Source: Rhodanobacter sp. A1T4
GTDB lineage: Bacteria; Pseudomonadota; Gammaproteobacteria; Xanthomonadales; Rhodanobacteraceae
NCBI RefSeq assembly: GCF_014207185.1
Contig: NZ_JACHCP010000006.1
Span: 62,001 to 126,000, forward strand
Direction: 5' to 3'
DNA: 64,000 nt
Position numbers and translations under genes: made by a program. This document shows positions 42,627-51,604 of the stretch, one piece after another (position 1 is the first letter of the stretch; every line of letters starts with the position of its first letter). The notes under the pieces were generated by a model. It saw nothing but the letters and a program-made list of their open reading frames with translations, searched no databases and was not told the origin of the DNA.

Positions 42627-44234
42627 CTACATGCGGAATACGCCGAAACGCTGCGGCTCGATTGGCGCGTTGAGCGAGGCGGAGATCGCCAGGCCGAGTA
42701 TGCGGCGGGTGTCGGCGGGGTCGATGATGCCGTCGTCCCACAGCCGCGCACTGGCGTAATAAGGGTGACCCTGTCGCTCGTACTGCTCGCGGATCGGCGC
42801 CTTGAAGGCTTCTTCCTCCTCGGCCGTCCAGGTCTTGCCGGCGGCTTCGATGCCGTCACGCTTGACGGTGGCCAGCACGCTTGACGCCTGTTCGCCGCCC
42901 ATCACCGAGATACGTGCGTTCGGCCACATCCACAGGAAGCGCGCGCCGTAAGCACGGCCGCACATTGCGTAGTTGCCGGCGCCGAAGCTGCCGCCGATCA
43001 CCACGGTGAATTTCGGCACATGCGAGCAGGCCACGGCGGTGACCATTTTCGCGCCGTCCTTGGCGATACCGGCCTGCTCGTATTTCTTGCCGACCATGAA
43101 GCCGGTGATGTTCTGCAGAAACACCAGTGGCACATTGCGCTGATTGCATAGTTCGATGAAGTGCGCACCCTTGAGCGCAGACTCGGCAAACAGGATGCCG
43201 TTATTGGCAATGATGCCGACCGGGTAACCATGAATGTGCGCGAAGCCGCAGACCAGGGTCTTGCCATAGCGCGCCTTGAACTCGTGCAGCTCGGAGCCAT
43301 CGACGATGCGCGCGATCACTTCGCGGATATCGAATGGTTTGCGCGTGTCCTGCGGAATCACGCCATAGAGTTCGTCGGCAGCGTACTTCGGTTCGCTTGG
43401 CGCGCGCAGCGCGAGCGGAATGGTCTTTTTCCGGTTGAGACTGGCGACGATGTCACGCGCGATCGACAGCGCATGCGCATCGTTCTCGGCGTAATGATCG
43501 GCGACACCGGAGATGGACGTATGGACGTCCGCACCGCCCAGCGTTTCCGCATCGACCACTTCACCCGTGGCAGCTTTCACCAGCGGCGGTCCGCCGAGGA
43601 AAATCGTGCCCTGCTCGCGCACGATGATGGTTTCGTCGCTCATCGCAGGCACGTAGGCACCACCGGCGGTGCATGAGCCCATCACCACGGCGATCTGCGG
43701 AATGTTCAGCGCTGACATGCGTGCCTGGTTGTAGAAGATGCGGCCGAAGTGCTCGCGGTCCGGAAATACCTCGTCCTGCAGTGGCAGGAACGCGCCACCG
43801 GAATCGACCAGATAGACGCACGGCAGATGATTTTCCAGAGCCACTTCCTGCGCGCGCAGATGCTTTTTCACCGTCATGGGAAAGTAGGTGCCGCCCTTGA
43901 CGGTGGCATCGTTGGCGACCACCACGACTTCGATGCCGTTGACCCGACCGATGCCAGTAATAACGCCCGCAGCGGGTGCGGCATCGTCATACATGCCATG
44001 CGCGGCCAGCGCCGAGAGTTCGAGGAACGGCGAGCCGGGATCGAGCAGGGCGCGGATGCGTTCGCGTGGCAGTAGTTTGCCGCGTGCTTCGTGTTTCTCA
44101 CGGGCTTTCGTACCACCACCTTCGGCGCTGCGCGACAGTTCGCGGTGCAGATCGTCGGTCACGGCGCGCAACTGCGAAGCGCTGGCCTGGAACTCGGCCG
44201 AGCGTGGATCGATCTGCGAAACGATCATGGTCAT
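42627..44234 (-). CDS. Acyl-CoA carboxylase beta (carboxyltransferase) subunit, methylcrotonyl-CoA carboxylase type
   Basis: This is the carboxyltransferase subunit of a biotin-dependent acyl-CoA carboxylase. Its 535 residues show [20 protein letters not shown] near 60, [20 protein letters not shown] near 95, [19 protein letters not shown] near 145, [19 protein letters not shown] near 185 and [19 protein letters not shown] near 430. GGAFLPLQ and [13 protein letters not shown] are closer to 3-methylcrotonyl-CoA carboxylase (leucine breakdown) than to propionyl-CoA carboxylase. The matching biotin-carboxylase subunit is not in the window, which is unusual for a liu-type operon. The ATG at 44234 is chosen by family length; 44264 is an alternative. 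Confidence 0.88.
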   Translation of the reverse strand: MTMIVSQIDPRSAEFQASASQLRAVTDDLHRELSRSAEGGGTKAREKHEARGKLLPRERIRALLDPGSPFLELSALAAHGMYDDAAPAAGVITGIGRVNGIEVVVVANDATVKGGTYFPMTVKKHLRAQEVALENHLPCVYLVDSGGAFLPLQDEVFPDREHFGRIFYNQARMSALNIPQIAVVMGSCTAGGAYVPAMSDETIIVREQGTIFLGGPPLVKAATGEVVDAETLGGADVHTSISGVADHYAENDAHALSIARDIVASLNRKKTIPLALRAPSEPKYAADELYGVIPQDTRKPFDIREVIARIVDGSELHEFKARYGKTLVCGFAHIHGYPVGIIANNGILFAESALKGAHFIELCNQRNVPLVFLQNITGFMVGKKYEQAGIAKDGAKMVTAVACSHVPKFTVVIGGSFGAGNYAMCGRAYGARFLWMWPNARISVMGGEQASSVLATVKRDGIEAAGKTWTAEEEEAFKAPIREQYERQGHPYYASARLWDDGIIDPADTRRILGLAISASLNAPIEPQRFGVFRM

Positions 44235-44336
44235 AGAAACAGGCTCATCATTCAGTGCCATCACTGATCAGTCGCCGATGATAACCGGCGCCGGCCATGG
44301 ATCGGGATTGTCTTGATCGTTCGGCGGATCGCGCAT

Positions 44337-44367
44337 AAAAAACGGCCGCACTACGCGGCCGTTTTTT
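44337..44367. terminator. Bidirectional intrinsic terminator
   Basis: AACGGCCGC and GCGGCCGTT form a perfect 9-bp stem with a five-base loop, flanked by an A-run on the left and a T-run on the right. It can stop transcription in either direction. On the minus strand it would terminate the small lipoprotein gene before the carboxylase gene. Confidence 0.9.
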
Positions 44368-44396
44368 ATCACTACTGCAAGGACCAATGGCGAGAA

Positions 44397-44810
44397 TCAA
44401 TTGCCTTTGGAAGCGTCCTTTGCAGCGTCTTTCGCATTGCTGGCGGCGTCCTTGGCAGCTTGCGCAGCCTTGTCAGCCTGCGAGGCGGCGTTGGAAGCGG
44501 CATCCTTCGACATGGACATCGACATCGCTGAGTTGCTGTTGGCTGGTGTATTTGACGAAGCCGCAGCAGCGGCCTGTTGAGCCTGGTCGGCGGCCTGACC
44601 GGCGGCGTCAGCCGAGGTCTTGGCCTGGTCGGCAGCCTGCTGGGTCGTCGGGGTCGGTGCCGAGGCGGCAGCCTGCTGTGCCTGATCCGAAGCCTGTTGG
44701 GCAGCGTCGGCTGACTTCTGCGCTTCTTGAGCGGAATCCTGCGCGCTGTTGCTGCATGCTGCCATCAACGCAACGAGCGCAGCGGCGAGAAGGGGGCGCG
44801 TCAATTTCAT
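44397..44810 (-). CDS. Small Ala/Gln-rich lipoprotein
   Basis: This is a 137-residue lipoprotein from the ATG at 44810 (MKLTRPLLAAALVALMAACS). The lipobox is LMAAC, with Ser after Cys, which favours the outer membrane. The mature part is almost entirely Ala, Gln, Asp, Ser and Lys in heptad-like runs (AQEAQKSADAAQQASDQAQQ, DKAAQAAKDAASNAKDAAKD). These predict a long amphipathic or coiled-coil helix like Lpp or LEA-type proteins. A Met/Ser patch (SAMSMSMSKD) interrupts it near residue 100. The function is unknown; envelope spacing or desiccation protection are guesses. The gene ends at the bidirectional terminator. Confidence 0.7.
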   Translation of the reverse strand: MKLTRPLLAAALVALMAACSNSAQDSAQEAQKSADAAQQASDQAQQAAASAPTPTTQQAADQAKTSADAAGQAADQAQQAAAAASSNTPANSNSAMSMSMSKDAASNAASQADKAAQAAKDAASNAKDAAKDASKGN

Positions 44811-44978
44811 GGGTGAATCTCCTGATTGCAATGGAAGGCCTTTGGTAGGGCGCGCGTAGTTTTAGCCGGTAAGCCGTGACGATGCCACTTTTTTATGGTG
44901 AAGCCGGGGTGCACATTGAAAGTCTGTTTATTTGATAGCTGTGTAGATGCTCAGCGCTTTTCAGATAGCCAGGTTAGT

Positions 44979-46163
44979 TCAGTCGATGCGTTCCACAGCG
45001 ACAGCTGTCGCTTCACCACCACCGATACACAATGTAGCGATGCCGCGTTTCAGGCCGCGGCTCTTCAACGCGTGCAGCAGGGTCACGACCAGACGTGCAC
45101 CGCTGGCACCGATCGGATGACCGAGCGCACAGGCACCGCCGTTGACGTTGATCTTGTCGTGCGAAATACCCAGTTCGCGCATCGGTGTCATCGCGACCAC
45201 GGCAAACGCTTCGTTGATTTCGAACAGGTCGACATCGCCCACGTTCCAGCCGGCCTTCTCCAGCACTTTCTGGATGGCGCCGACTGGCGCTGTGGTGAAC
45301 CACTCCGGCGTCTGCGAGTGCGTGGCATGCGCCACGATGCGCGCCAGCGGCTTCAGTCCACGCGTTTTTGCCTCGTCGCCCGACAGCAGCACCACGGCGG
45401 CAGCGCCGTCGGAAATGCTCGACGAGCTGGCCGCGGTGATGGTGCCGTTTTCCTTGCGGAAGGCCGGGCGCAGGGTCGGGATCTTGGTGATATCCGAGCG
45501 GCCGGGCTGCTCGTCGGTATCCACCACGACGTCGCCCTTGCGGCCAGCCACCGTGACCGGCACGATTTCGTCGGCAAACGCGCCGCTCTGCTGCGCAGCC
45601 TGCGCGCGCTTCACCGATTCGATCGCGTAGGCGTCCTGCTCTTCGCGGGTAAAGTGATACTTGTCGGCGCACAGTTCGCCGAACACGCCCATCGCCTTGC
45701 CGTCGTAGGGATTGGTCAGGCCATCCCACGCCATGTGATCGACTAGCTGGCCGTCGCCGTAGCGAATGCCGGTGCGCGCGTTGACCATGTGCGGGGCGTT
45801 GGTCATCGACTCCATGCCGCCGGCTACCACGATGCTGGCCGAGCCGGCCTTGATCAGGTCATTACCCAGCATGATCGCCTTCATGCCCGAACCGCACACT
45901 TTGTTGATCGTGGTGGCGCCGGTGCCAAAGGGCAGGCCGGCTTCCAGTGAGGCCTGACGCGCGGGTGCCTGGCCGAGATTGGCTGGCAGCACGCAGCCCA
46001 TGATCACTTCGCTGACATCGGCAGGCGCGACACCGGATTGTTCCAGCGCAGCACGGATGGCCGTGGCGCCGAGCTTCGGCGTGGGCACACCGGTGAACTG
46101 GCCGAGGAAGGAGCCGATGGCCGTGCGCTTGGCACCGACGATGACGACGCTGACATCCGACAT
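44979..46163 (-). CDS. Acetyl-CoA C-acetyltransferase (thiolase)
   Basis: This thiolase of 394 residues joins or splits acyl-CoA units. The nucleophile C90 is in TTINKVCGSGMKA. VVAGGMESMTNAPH follows, then the NEAFAVVAM block near 315, the catalytic His in NVNGGACALGHPIGASGAR near 350 and the second Cys in TLCIGGGEATAV near 380. This is the biosynthetic/degradative acetoacetyl-CoA type with standard length. The ATG at 46163 is chosen because MSDVSVVIVGAKRTAIGSFL is the family N-terminus. It lies upstream of the lipoprotein and carboxylase genes on the same strand and diverges from the autotransporter gene. Confidence 0.93.
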   Translation of the reverse strand: MSDVSVVIVGAKRTAIGSFLGQFTGVPTPKLGATAIRAALEQSGVAPADVSEVIMGCVLPANLGQAPARQASLEAGLPFGTGATTINKVCGSGMKAIMLGNDLIKAGSASIVVAGGMESMTNAPHMVNARTGIRYGDGQLVDHMAWDGLTNPYDGKAMGVFGELCADKYHFTREEQDAYAIESVKRAQAAQQSGAFADEIVPVTVAGRKGDVVVDTDEQPGRSDITKIPTLRPAFRKENGTITAASSSSISDGAAAVVLLSGDEAKTRGLKPLARIVAHATHSQTPEWFTTAPVGAIQKVLEKAGWNVGDVDLFEINEAFAVVAMTPMRELGISHDKINVNGGACALGHPIGASGARLVVTLLHALKSRGLKRGIATLCIGGGEATAVAVERID

Positions 46164-46388
46164 GGGTAACTCCACTTGAAGACAGTAGGGGCGCGAACGC
46201 CTGACATATAGCCCCGGGATTATCGCAGTCCGCCGTAAACCACGGCAAACGGTGGTGATTCGGCGCAGGATGTGACTTGCGCGGTGTTTCATTGGATTTT
46301 CGTTGTGTCAAGATGCGCGCAGGGAGGCATCGCGGTGTGCCCGGCGCGCACGCGATACCAGGATTGGGGTGCGGTGACGGGGTACATC

Positions 46389-49214
46389 ATGAAAACGTTC
46401 GATTCCGGGTTACGGCGTCGTGAACTGGCGTTGCTGGTGGCCATCGCGCTTGGCCTGAACGCCTGCGGCGGCGGAGGTGGCAGCAACGTCAAGTCCACGT
46501 CGACCGCACCGACTACGCCACCATCGTCATCATCATCGTCATCGACGTTGCCGCAGCCACCGATCGATGCCCAGCTCTCGATCACCAATACGTACGCGGC
46601 GCACAATCAGGGCTATACCGGCGCTGGCGTGACCATTGGCGTGGTCGATACCGGCATCATGGCCACCAATCCGGCGGTGTCCGGACGGGTGCTGGAGGAA
46701 TTGACCTATGTCGACCCGACCACCAACAACCTCAGCATCGATGATGTCGTGGGTCACGGTACCTGGGTGTCGGAGATCGCGGCGGGTGCCCCGTTCGGAC
46801 AATTCCCCGGCGGTATTGCGCCGGGTGCTGATCTGATCTCGGCGCGCATCATCGATGACACCTCGAGTGACGACAACGGTTCCACCCCGCCAACAGCGGT
46901 CACCTCGGCTGATCCGCTACCGCAGGTCAGTGCTGACCTGATCGCGGGCGGCGCCAAGATCATGAACAATTCGTGGGGCGGCATAACGTGGAGTGCCACC
47001 GATACGGCCACCACGCAGCTTTTCGACGCGGCCTACAGCACATACGTCAATTCCTGGGGTGGCCTGGTGGTGTTCGCCGCAGGCAATGACTCGGAAGCCA
47101 ACCCCAGCACGATCGCTGCACTGCCCAGTCTTGCGCCTGATCTGGCGAAGGGCTGGCTGACCGTCGTCGCCGTCAACAGCAATAACCCGACCCAGCTGGA
47201 AGGCTACTCAAACAAGTGCGGCATCGCGATGGACTACTGCCTGGCAGCGCCGGGCGATGTGATCGTTCTGGACAAGGACACCACCGCCAGTACCACCAAC
47301 CCGAGCTATTACATCGTGGAGGGCACGTCACTGGCTGCTCCGCAGGTGTCCGGTGCGGCGGCACTGGTGTGGCAGGCCTATCCGTACTTCACCAATGATC
47401 TGGTGCGCCAGACCCTGCTTGGCACGGCTGATCCGCTCGGCGGCTCGCAGCCGAATACGACCTTCGGTTATGGCGAGCTGGATGTCGGCAAAGCGGTGAA
47501 TGGTCCCGAGCAATTCAACTGGGGTGATGTCACGGTCAGCTTCAGCGGCAGTTCCAGCTGGAACAACCCGATTTCCGGTGCTGGCGGCCTGATCAAGCAG
47601 GGCAGTGGCACGCTCAATCTGACCCAACCATCGAGCTATACCGGCATGACCCAGGTGCAGGGCGGCACACTCACCGCCCAGTCGCTGGCATCCAGCGTAA
47701 GCATCAGCGCCGGCGCCACGGTGAGCGGCACCCAGACCATCGGTGGCAGCGTGACCAATGCCGGTGTGTTGGGCGTCAGCGGCAGCAACGTCACCGTGGG
47801 CGGCAACTATATCCAGCAGGGTGCTGGTCGGCTGGCGGTGTCGCTGGGCTCGGCGCTGAATGTCACCGGCACAGCCAACCTGAGCGGTGGCGATCTGTTC
47901 GTGACCGGCACGAACACGGGCTATGTCGTCAACTCGCATACCGATGTGCTGACCGCCGCTGGCGGTCTCACCGGTACGTTCTCGGCACTGAACACGGCGT
48001 CCAATGTGATGTTGACCGCCACGCTCAATTACGACGCCAACGATGCGTGGCTCAATGTGCAGCAGGTAAATGTCACGGCGATACAAGGCGCGAGTTACAC
48101 GGCGGCCTCGTACGCCGCTGCGCAGCGCGTGCAGAGCGCGTTCGGTCAACTCAACAGCCAGATCACGCAGGGCACGCTGACGCCGACTTCCACGGCAGTC
48201 GCCAGCGGTTTTTTCGCTGGTGCTGCGAGCCTGCAGCAATCGGCCACGCTGGCTACCGCGCAAAATTCGCTCAGCACTCTATCCGGCCAGTTGCATGCGG
48301 CCAGTGCGGCGATGACGTTCCAGGCGATCGACGCCGGCACCGAGGCCTTGTCCAGTCGCTTCGATCAGTTGCTCGACGCACCCAGGCTGGGTGGCGGCTG
48401 GACGCAGAACCTCGGCTCCCAGGGCAGCATGTCGCGTAGCGGTTACAGCGATGTCGGTTATGACCTGAGCGGCATCATGGTCGGCGAGGACATTCGCTTC
48501 GGCCTGAATGGCGTGCTGGGTTATGCCGTGAGTCAGAGCCAGGGGTTGGGCCGGCTCGTCGAAAGTGGCGACCAGGGCAACAGTCACGCGTTGGAAGGCA
48601 TGCTCTATGGTGGCGTGGTCAACGGAAACTGGTACACGATGGGGCGTTTCGGCATCGGCACTTATCGCGAGAACATGCAGCGCGAACTCGAGCTCGGCGA
48701 TGAATTTTCCAGAGTGTCCAGCCTGAGCAATGGCCGCTACGGTCTGGCCTATGGCGAGAGTGGTTACCGTTTCACGCTCGGCGGTATGCAGCTGACCCCC
48801 TATGTGAACCTGCAATACGCACAGATCCAGAGTGACGGCTTCAACGAGGGCGGTGCGGATGGTTTCGGCCTGATGTCCGATGCGCAGAACATCGAACGCT
48901 GGCAGGCCGGCGTGGGTATGCGTGCCATGCATCGCTGGTTGCTGGATGACGGCACCGCGTTGACCTTGCAGACCCGGCTGCTGTGGCAGAGTGCCCTCGC
49001 CATGCATGGCGAGATACCGGATGCCAGCTTCACCGGGCTGACGCAATGGGCCCCGGTGGGAGGTATCGGTCTGTCACGTTACGGTGGCGTAGCCGCCACT
49101 TCGCTCAACTGGAGCTTTTCGCAGAAATCCAGCCTGCAGCTGGATCTCGAAAAGGACTACGACCAGTACCAGGACGGAAATATGGCCATGGTGAGTTACA
49201 AGCTGGCGTTCTGA
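46389..49214 (+). CDS. Subtilisin-like serine protease autotransporter lipoprotein (S8, NalP/SphB1-like)
   Basis: This is a type Va secreted protease of 941 residues. The signal ends in a lipobox (LGLNAC, C26) followed by a Gly/Ser/Thr/Pro tether that includes seven serines. The S8 domain has the Asp in VVDTGIMATN near 85, His in VVGHGTWVSEIA near 120 and Ser in EGTSLAAPQVSGAAALVW near 315. Residues about 385-560 are passenger beta-helix with autotransporter repeats (KQGSGTLNLTQPSSYTGMTQ, VQGGTLTAQ). The last 260 residues are the outer-membrane beta-barrel, ending in SYKLAF. Lipidated subtilisin autotransporters such as NalP and SphB1 process other surface proteins. The host substrate here is unknown. 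Confidence 0.92.
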   Translation: MKTFDSGLRRRELALLVAIALGLNACGGGGGSNVKSTSTAPTTPPSSSSSSSTLPQPPIDAQLSITNTYAAHNQGYTGAGVTIGVVDTGIMATNPAVSGRVLEELTYVDPTTNNLSIDDVVGHGTWVSEIAAGAPFGQFPGGIAPGADLISARIIDDTSSDDNGSTPPTAVTSADPLPQVSADLIAGGAKIMNNSWGGITWSATDTATTQLFDAAYSTYVNSWGGLVVFAAGNDSEANPSTIAALPSLAPDLAKGWLTVVAVNSNNPTQLEGYSNKCGIAMDYCLAAPGDVIVLDKDTTASTTNPSYYIVEGTSLAAPQVSGAAALVWQAYPYFTNDLVRQTLLGTADPLGGSQPNTTFGYGELDVGKAVNGPEQFNWGDVTVSFSGSSSWNNPISGAGGLIKQGSGTLNLTQPSSYTGMTQVQGGTLTAQSLASSVSISAGATVSGTQTIGGSVTNAGVLGVSGSNVTVGGNYIQQGAGRLAVSLGSALNVTGTANLSGGDLFVTGTNTGYVVNSHTDVLTAAGGLTGTFSALNTASNVMLTATLNYDANDAWLNVQQVNVTAIQGASYTAASYAAAQRVQSAFGQLNSQITQGTLTPTSTAVASGFFAGAASLQQSATLATAQNSLSTLSGQLHAASAAMTFQAIDAGTEALSSRFDQLLDAPRLGGGWTQNLGSQGSMSRSGYSDVGYDLSGIMVGEDIRFGLNGVLGYAVSQSQGLGRLVESGDQGNSHALEGMLYGGVVNGNWYTMGRFGIGTYRENMQRELELGDEFSRVSSLSNGRYGLAYGESGYRFTLGGMQLTPYVNLQYAQIQSDGFNEGGADGFGLMSDAQNIERWQAGVGMRAMHRWLLDDGTALTLQTRLLWQSALAMHGEIPDASFTGLTQWAPVGGIGLSRYGGVAATSLNWSFSQKSSLQLDLEKDYDQYQDGNMAMVSYKLAF

Positions 49215-49271
49215 TCGGGAGTTGTCCACGCTGTGCCGGGGATGCGCGGTCGGCAGTCAGCCGCACGAGTG

Positions 49272-50069
49272 TCACACCAGCACAACCTGCACGCCGGCAG
49301 CACGCAATGTCTCGACGGTTTCGGCAGCGGCGCTGTTGTCGGTGATCACCACGTGCAGGTTCCGCACCGGGGTGATTACGGACAGGCTGCGCTGGCCGAG
49401 CTTGCTGGCATCGAGCACGGCGATGGTCTGGCGCGAGACGCGGATCATCAGTGCATTCAATGCGGCTTCAAGCGGGTCCGGTGTGGTCACGCCTACTTCG
49501 GGATCGAGTCCGTCGACGCCGAGAAACAATCGGTCGGCGGAAAGTTTCGCCAATGCCTGCTCGGCATCCGGACCGACCAGCGAATACGAGGTTTGCCGCA
49601 GCAGGCCGCCCAGCATCATCACGCGGATCTGCGGCAGCCCGGACAGCTCCATCGCGATATTCAGTGCATTGGTGATCACGGTCAGCGACTCGAACTTCAT
49701 CTGACGGATCTGCCGTGCAATCTCCACCGTGGTGGAGCCGGAATCGAGGATGATCGTTTCGCCGTCCTGGATCATTCCTGCCGCGGCCTGACCGATGCGC
49801 AGCTTCTGCGCGTGCCAGCGGGTTTCCTTGATGTTGAGCGGCGTGTCATTCGTCGCCGCCGAGACCGGCAGCGCACCGCCATGCGAACGGGCGATTGCCG
49901 AACTGCGCGCCAGCGTGTCGAGGTCGGTGCGGATAGTGACGGCCGAGGTGCCAAAGCGGGTCGCCAATTCATCCACTGTGGCCCGTCCCTGTTGTTCCAC
50001 CAGTTCGACGATCAGGCGGCGGCGTTCTTCAACCAGTAGTCGCGGCGAGGCAGTGGGGGTTTCACTCAT
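49272..50069 (-). CDS. DeoR-family transcriptional regulator (AgaR-like)
   Basis: This sugar-phosphate-responsive repressor of 265 residues has an N-terminal helix-turn-helix (RRRLIVELVEQQGRATVDEL, FGTSAVTIRTDLDTLA). The DeoRC effector domain includes LDSGSTTVEIARQIRQ near 107, LSADRLFLGVDGLDPEVGVT near 175 and VLDASKLGQRSL near 218. It belongs with the AgaR/GlpR type and likely controls the amino-sugar-like genes beside it, where TTTCATTTCG-like motifs occur. Its start lies only five bases from a MITE-like insertion that separates it from the amidohydrolase gene. The ancestral junction was TAA-CC-ATG, so it was formerly the tightly coupled third gene of that operon. Confidence 0.9.
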   Translation of the reverse strand: MSETPTASPRLLVEERRRLIVELVEQQGRATVDELATRFGTSAVTIRTDLDTLARSSAIARSHGGALPVSAATNDTPLNIKETRWHAQKLRIGQAAAGMIQDGETIILDSGSTTVEIARQIRQMKFESLTVITNALNIAMELSGLPQIRVMMLGGLLRQTSYSLVGPDAEQALAKLSADRLFLGVDGLDPEVGVTTPDPLEAALNALMIRVSRQTIAVLDASKLGQRSLSVITPVRNLHVVITDNSAAAETVETLRAAGVQVVLV

Positions 50070-50074
50070 GGTTA

Positions 50075-50339
50075 GAGCCTGTTCAAGATCTCCCCGTGCC
50101 TCGCGCCGGGAGCTGTTTGCGCGCAGACCAAGGAAGAACGAAGGAGTGGACGTCGGTCCACGACTGAGTGATGACGCAGGGATGGGGGCAAACAGCCCCG
50201 GCCCGGAGGGTTGTCACCGAGCGGCCGCCAGGCGGCAGCGCGCGGCTTGGCTTGCCAGCCAGGCAAGCCGGCACCACGCCCTATCACCTGACGACCGCTC
50301 GATGACAACGCGAGGTACGGGGAGATCATGGACAGGCTC
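50075..50339. mobile_element. 265-bp MITE-like foldback element
   Basis: The ends are 31-bp terminal inverted repeats, 28 of 31 identical (50075-50105 against 50309-50339), starting GAGCCTGTTC and GAGCCTGTCC. They are flanked by the direct repeat TTA (50072-50074 and 50340-50342), a 3-bp target duplication of the TNA kind known for part of the IS5 family. Inside are further perfect hairpins: GCTGTTTGC/GCAAACAGC (50112/50188), GTGGAC/GTCCAC (50146/50156) and GGCTTGCC/GGCAAGCC (50249/50262). No transposase frame is present. The right-hand TTA supplies the stop codon (TAA) of the amidohydrolase gene. Confidence 0.8.
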
Positions 50340-51545
50340 TTAGATATGCAGAAGTCGGGCGGCGTTGTCATGATATACCTTGCGCAGCACGTCCTCCGCG
50401 AGATTCAGTCCGTAGATCGACCAGCGCCCCTGCGGTGGCGTGGATGACGGTGCGTAGTCGAAATACTCGTCTTCGGTTTCCAGGAAGCGGTAATAGATCT
50501 CGTAGAGTTCGTCGCCGAACAACTGCTGTGGCACATCATCACCGTACGGCGAGGGCACGGCATCGGTGCCGAACAGGATGCGGTCCTGATAGCGGTCGAA
50601 GAAGCGCTTGGCGGTGCGTGGCTGGCGGCCAAGCTCACCGATGCGCGCGCTGATGTCGATCACCGTGTTCGGAAAGCGATCCAGGCAGGCGGCGACGGCG
50701 GCGAGGTTCTCGGCGTTGTTGCCGACATGCAGCAGCGCGAACGTGGTTTTTGGATGGCGCGCGATCAGCCGGTCACGCGCGGCGAGCAACTCCGCGTTGC
50801 TGGGAAAGCTCGGGCCATAGAACGACCAGTCCGGATGGTTGCTCAGTTCTTCGTAGCGTTCGTTGGTCGCGTCGGTGGGCAGAAAAAATGCCTCCGGATC
50901 GGAGACGTGCAGAAAGACGGGCATATCAAGTGCGGCACATGCCTCCCACATCGGATCGAAGCGGCGGTCGTCCACCGCCACCAGCGGACCTTCATCGATC
51001 CGTTCGCGCAGATAGAGACCCAGCGTCTTCAGCAGTTTCAGGCCACGCGCACCGACACGTTTGGCATGCGCGATCGCGTCAGCCTGCAGTTGCGCGTAGT
51101 TCGGCTCGGGGAAGCAGGCGAAGGACGGTTCGGTCAACGTGAGAAAGCGTCCCGGCGCGACATGATCGAAGCTGCGGATGCTTTCTTCCAGACCTGCGCC
51201 GACACCGCCGGTGAGATTCACCAGCGTGCGTATGCCCTTGCGGTCCATCACCGGCAGCAGGTCCTGGGGTTGGGCGAACAGGGTGATTTCCTCACCCACC
51301 GAGATGCCATTGCGCACGTTGCTCGACCAGGTCAGGTGCGTATGCATGTCGATCACCGGAAAGCGCGGACGCTCGATCCGCGTCTTCGGCACATGCAGCA
51401 TGCTGCGTGGCTGGAAGTCCGCCAGCCGCAGCTCGCTCTTGCCAGAATCCACTTGCGTCTGCAGCGGATTCTTGCTGCTTTCGATGCGCACCGTGCCGGC
51501 GCCGGTGGGCGGCGCGCAGCAGAGGCAGGCGTTGCGATAGTTCAT
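50340..51545 (-). CDS. Amidohydrolase family protein (COG2159-like) of the amino-sugar-type locus
   Basis: This TIM-barrel metal-dependent hydrolase of 401 residues has the HxH metal motif in PVIDMHTHLTWSS near residue 66. Also visible are RGLKLLKTLGLYLRE near 170, a histidine in MPVFLHVSDPEAFF near 213, FALLHVGNNAENLAAV near 270 and RILFGTDAVPSPYGDD near 312, whose Asp is the catalytic base. An unusual N-terminal extension of about 60 residues begins MNYRNACLCCAPP, with three cysteines in four positions. It is not a NagA/AgaA-type deacetylase. It lies between the aldolase and DeoR genes, in one operon before the MITE split them. A deacetylase or lactonase role in this pathway is possible but unproven. 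Confidence 0.8.
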   Translation of the reverse strand: MNYRNACLCCAPPTGAGTVRIESSKNPLQTQVDSGKSELRLADFQPRSMLHVPKTRIERPRFPVIDMHTHLTWSSNVRNGISVGEEITLFAQPQDLLPVMDRKGIRTLVNLTGGVGAGLEESIRSFDHVAPGRFLTLTEPSFACFPEPNYAQLQADAIAHAKRVGARGLKLLKTLGLYLRERIDEGPLVAVDDRRFDPMWEACAALDMPVFLHVSDPEAFFLPTDATNERYEELSNHPDWSFYGPSFPSNAELLAARDRLIARHPKTTFALLHVGNNAENLAAVAACLDRFPNTVIDISARIGELGRQPRTAKRFFDRYQDRILFGTDAVPSPYGDDVPQQLFGDELYEIYYRFLETEDEYFDYAPSSTPPQGRWSIYGLNLAEDVLRKVYHDNAARLLHI

Positions 51546-51604
51546 GCGGTGTCGTCTCGGTTCACCGGAGTTCGTTCTGCTCTCCGTAGGGAATGGGAGT
51601 CAGG

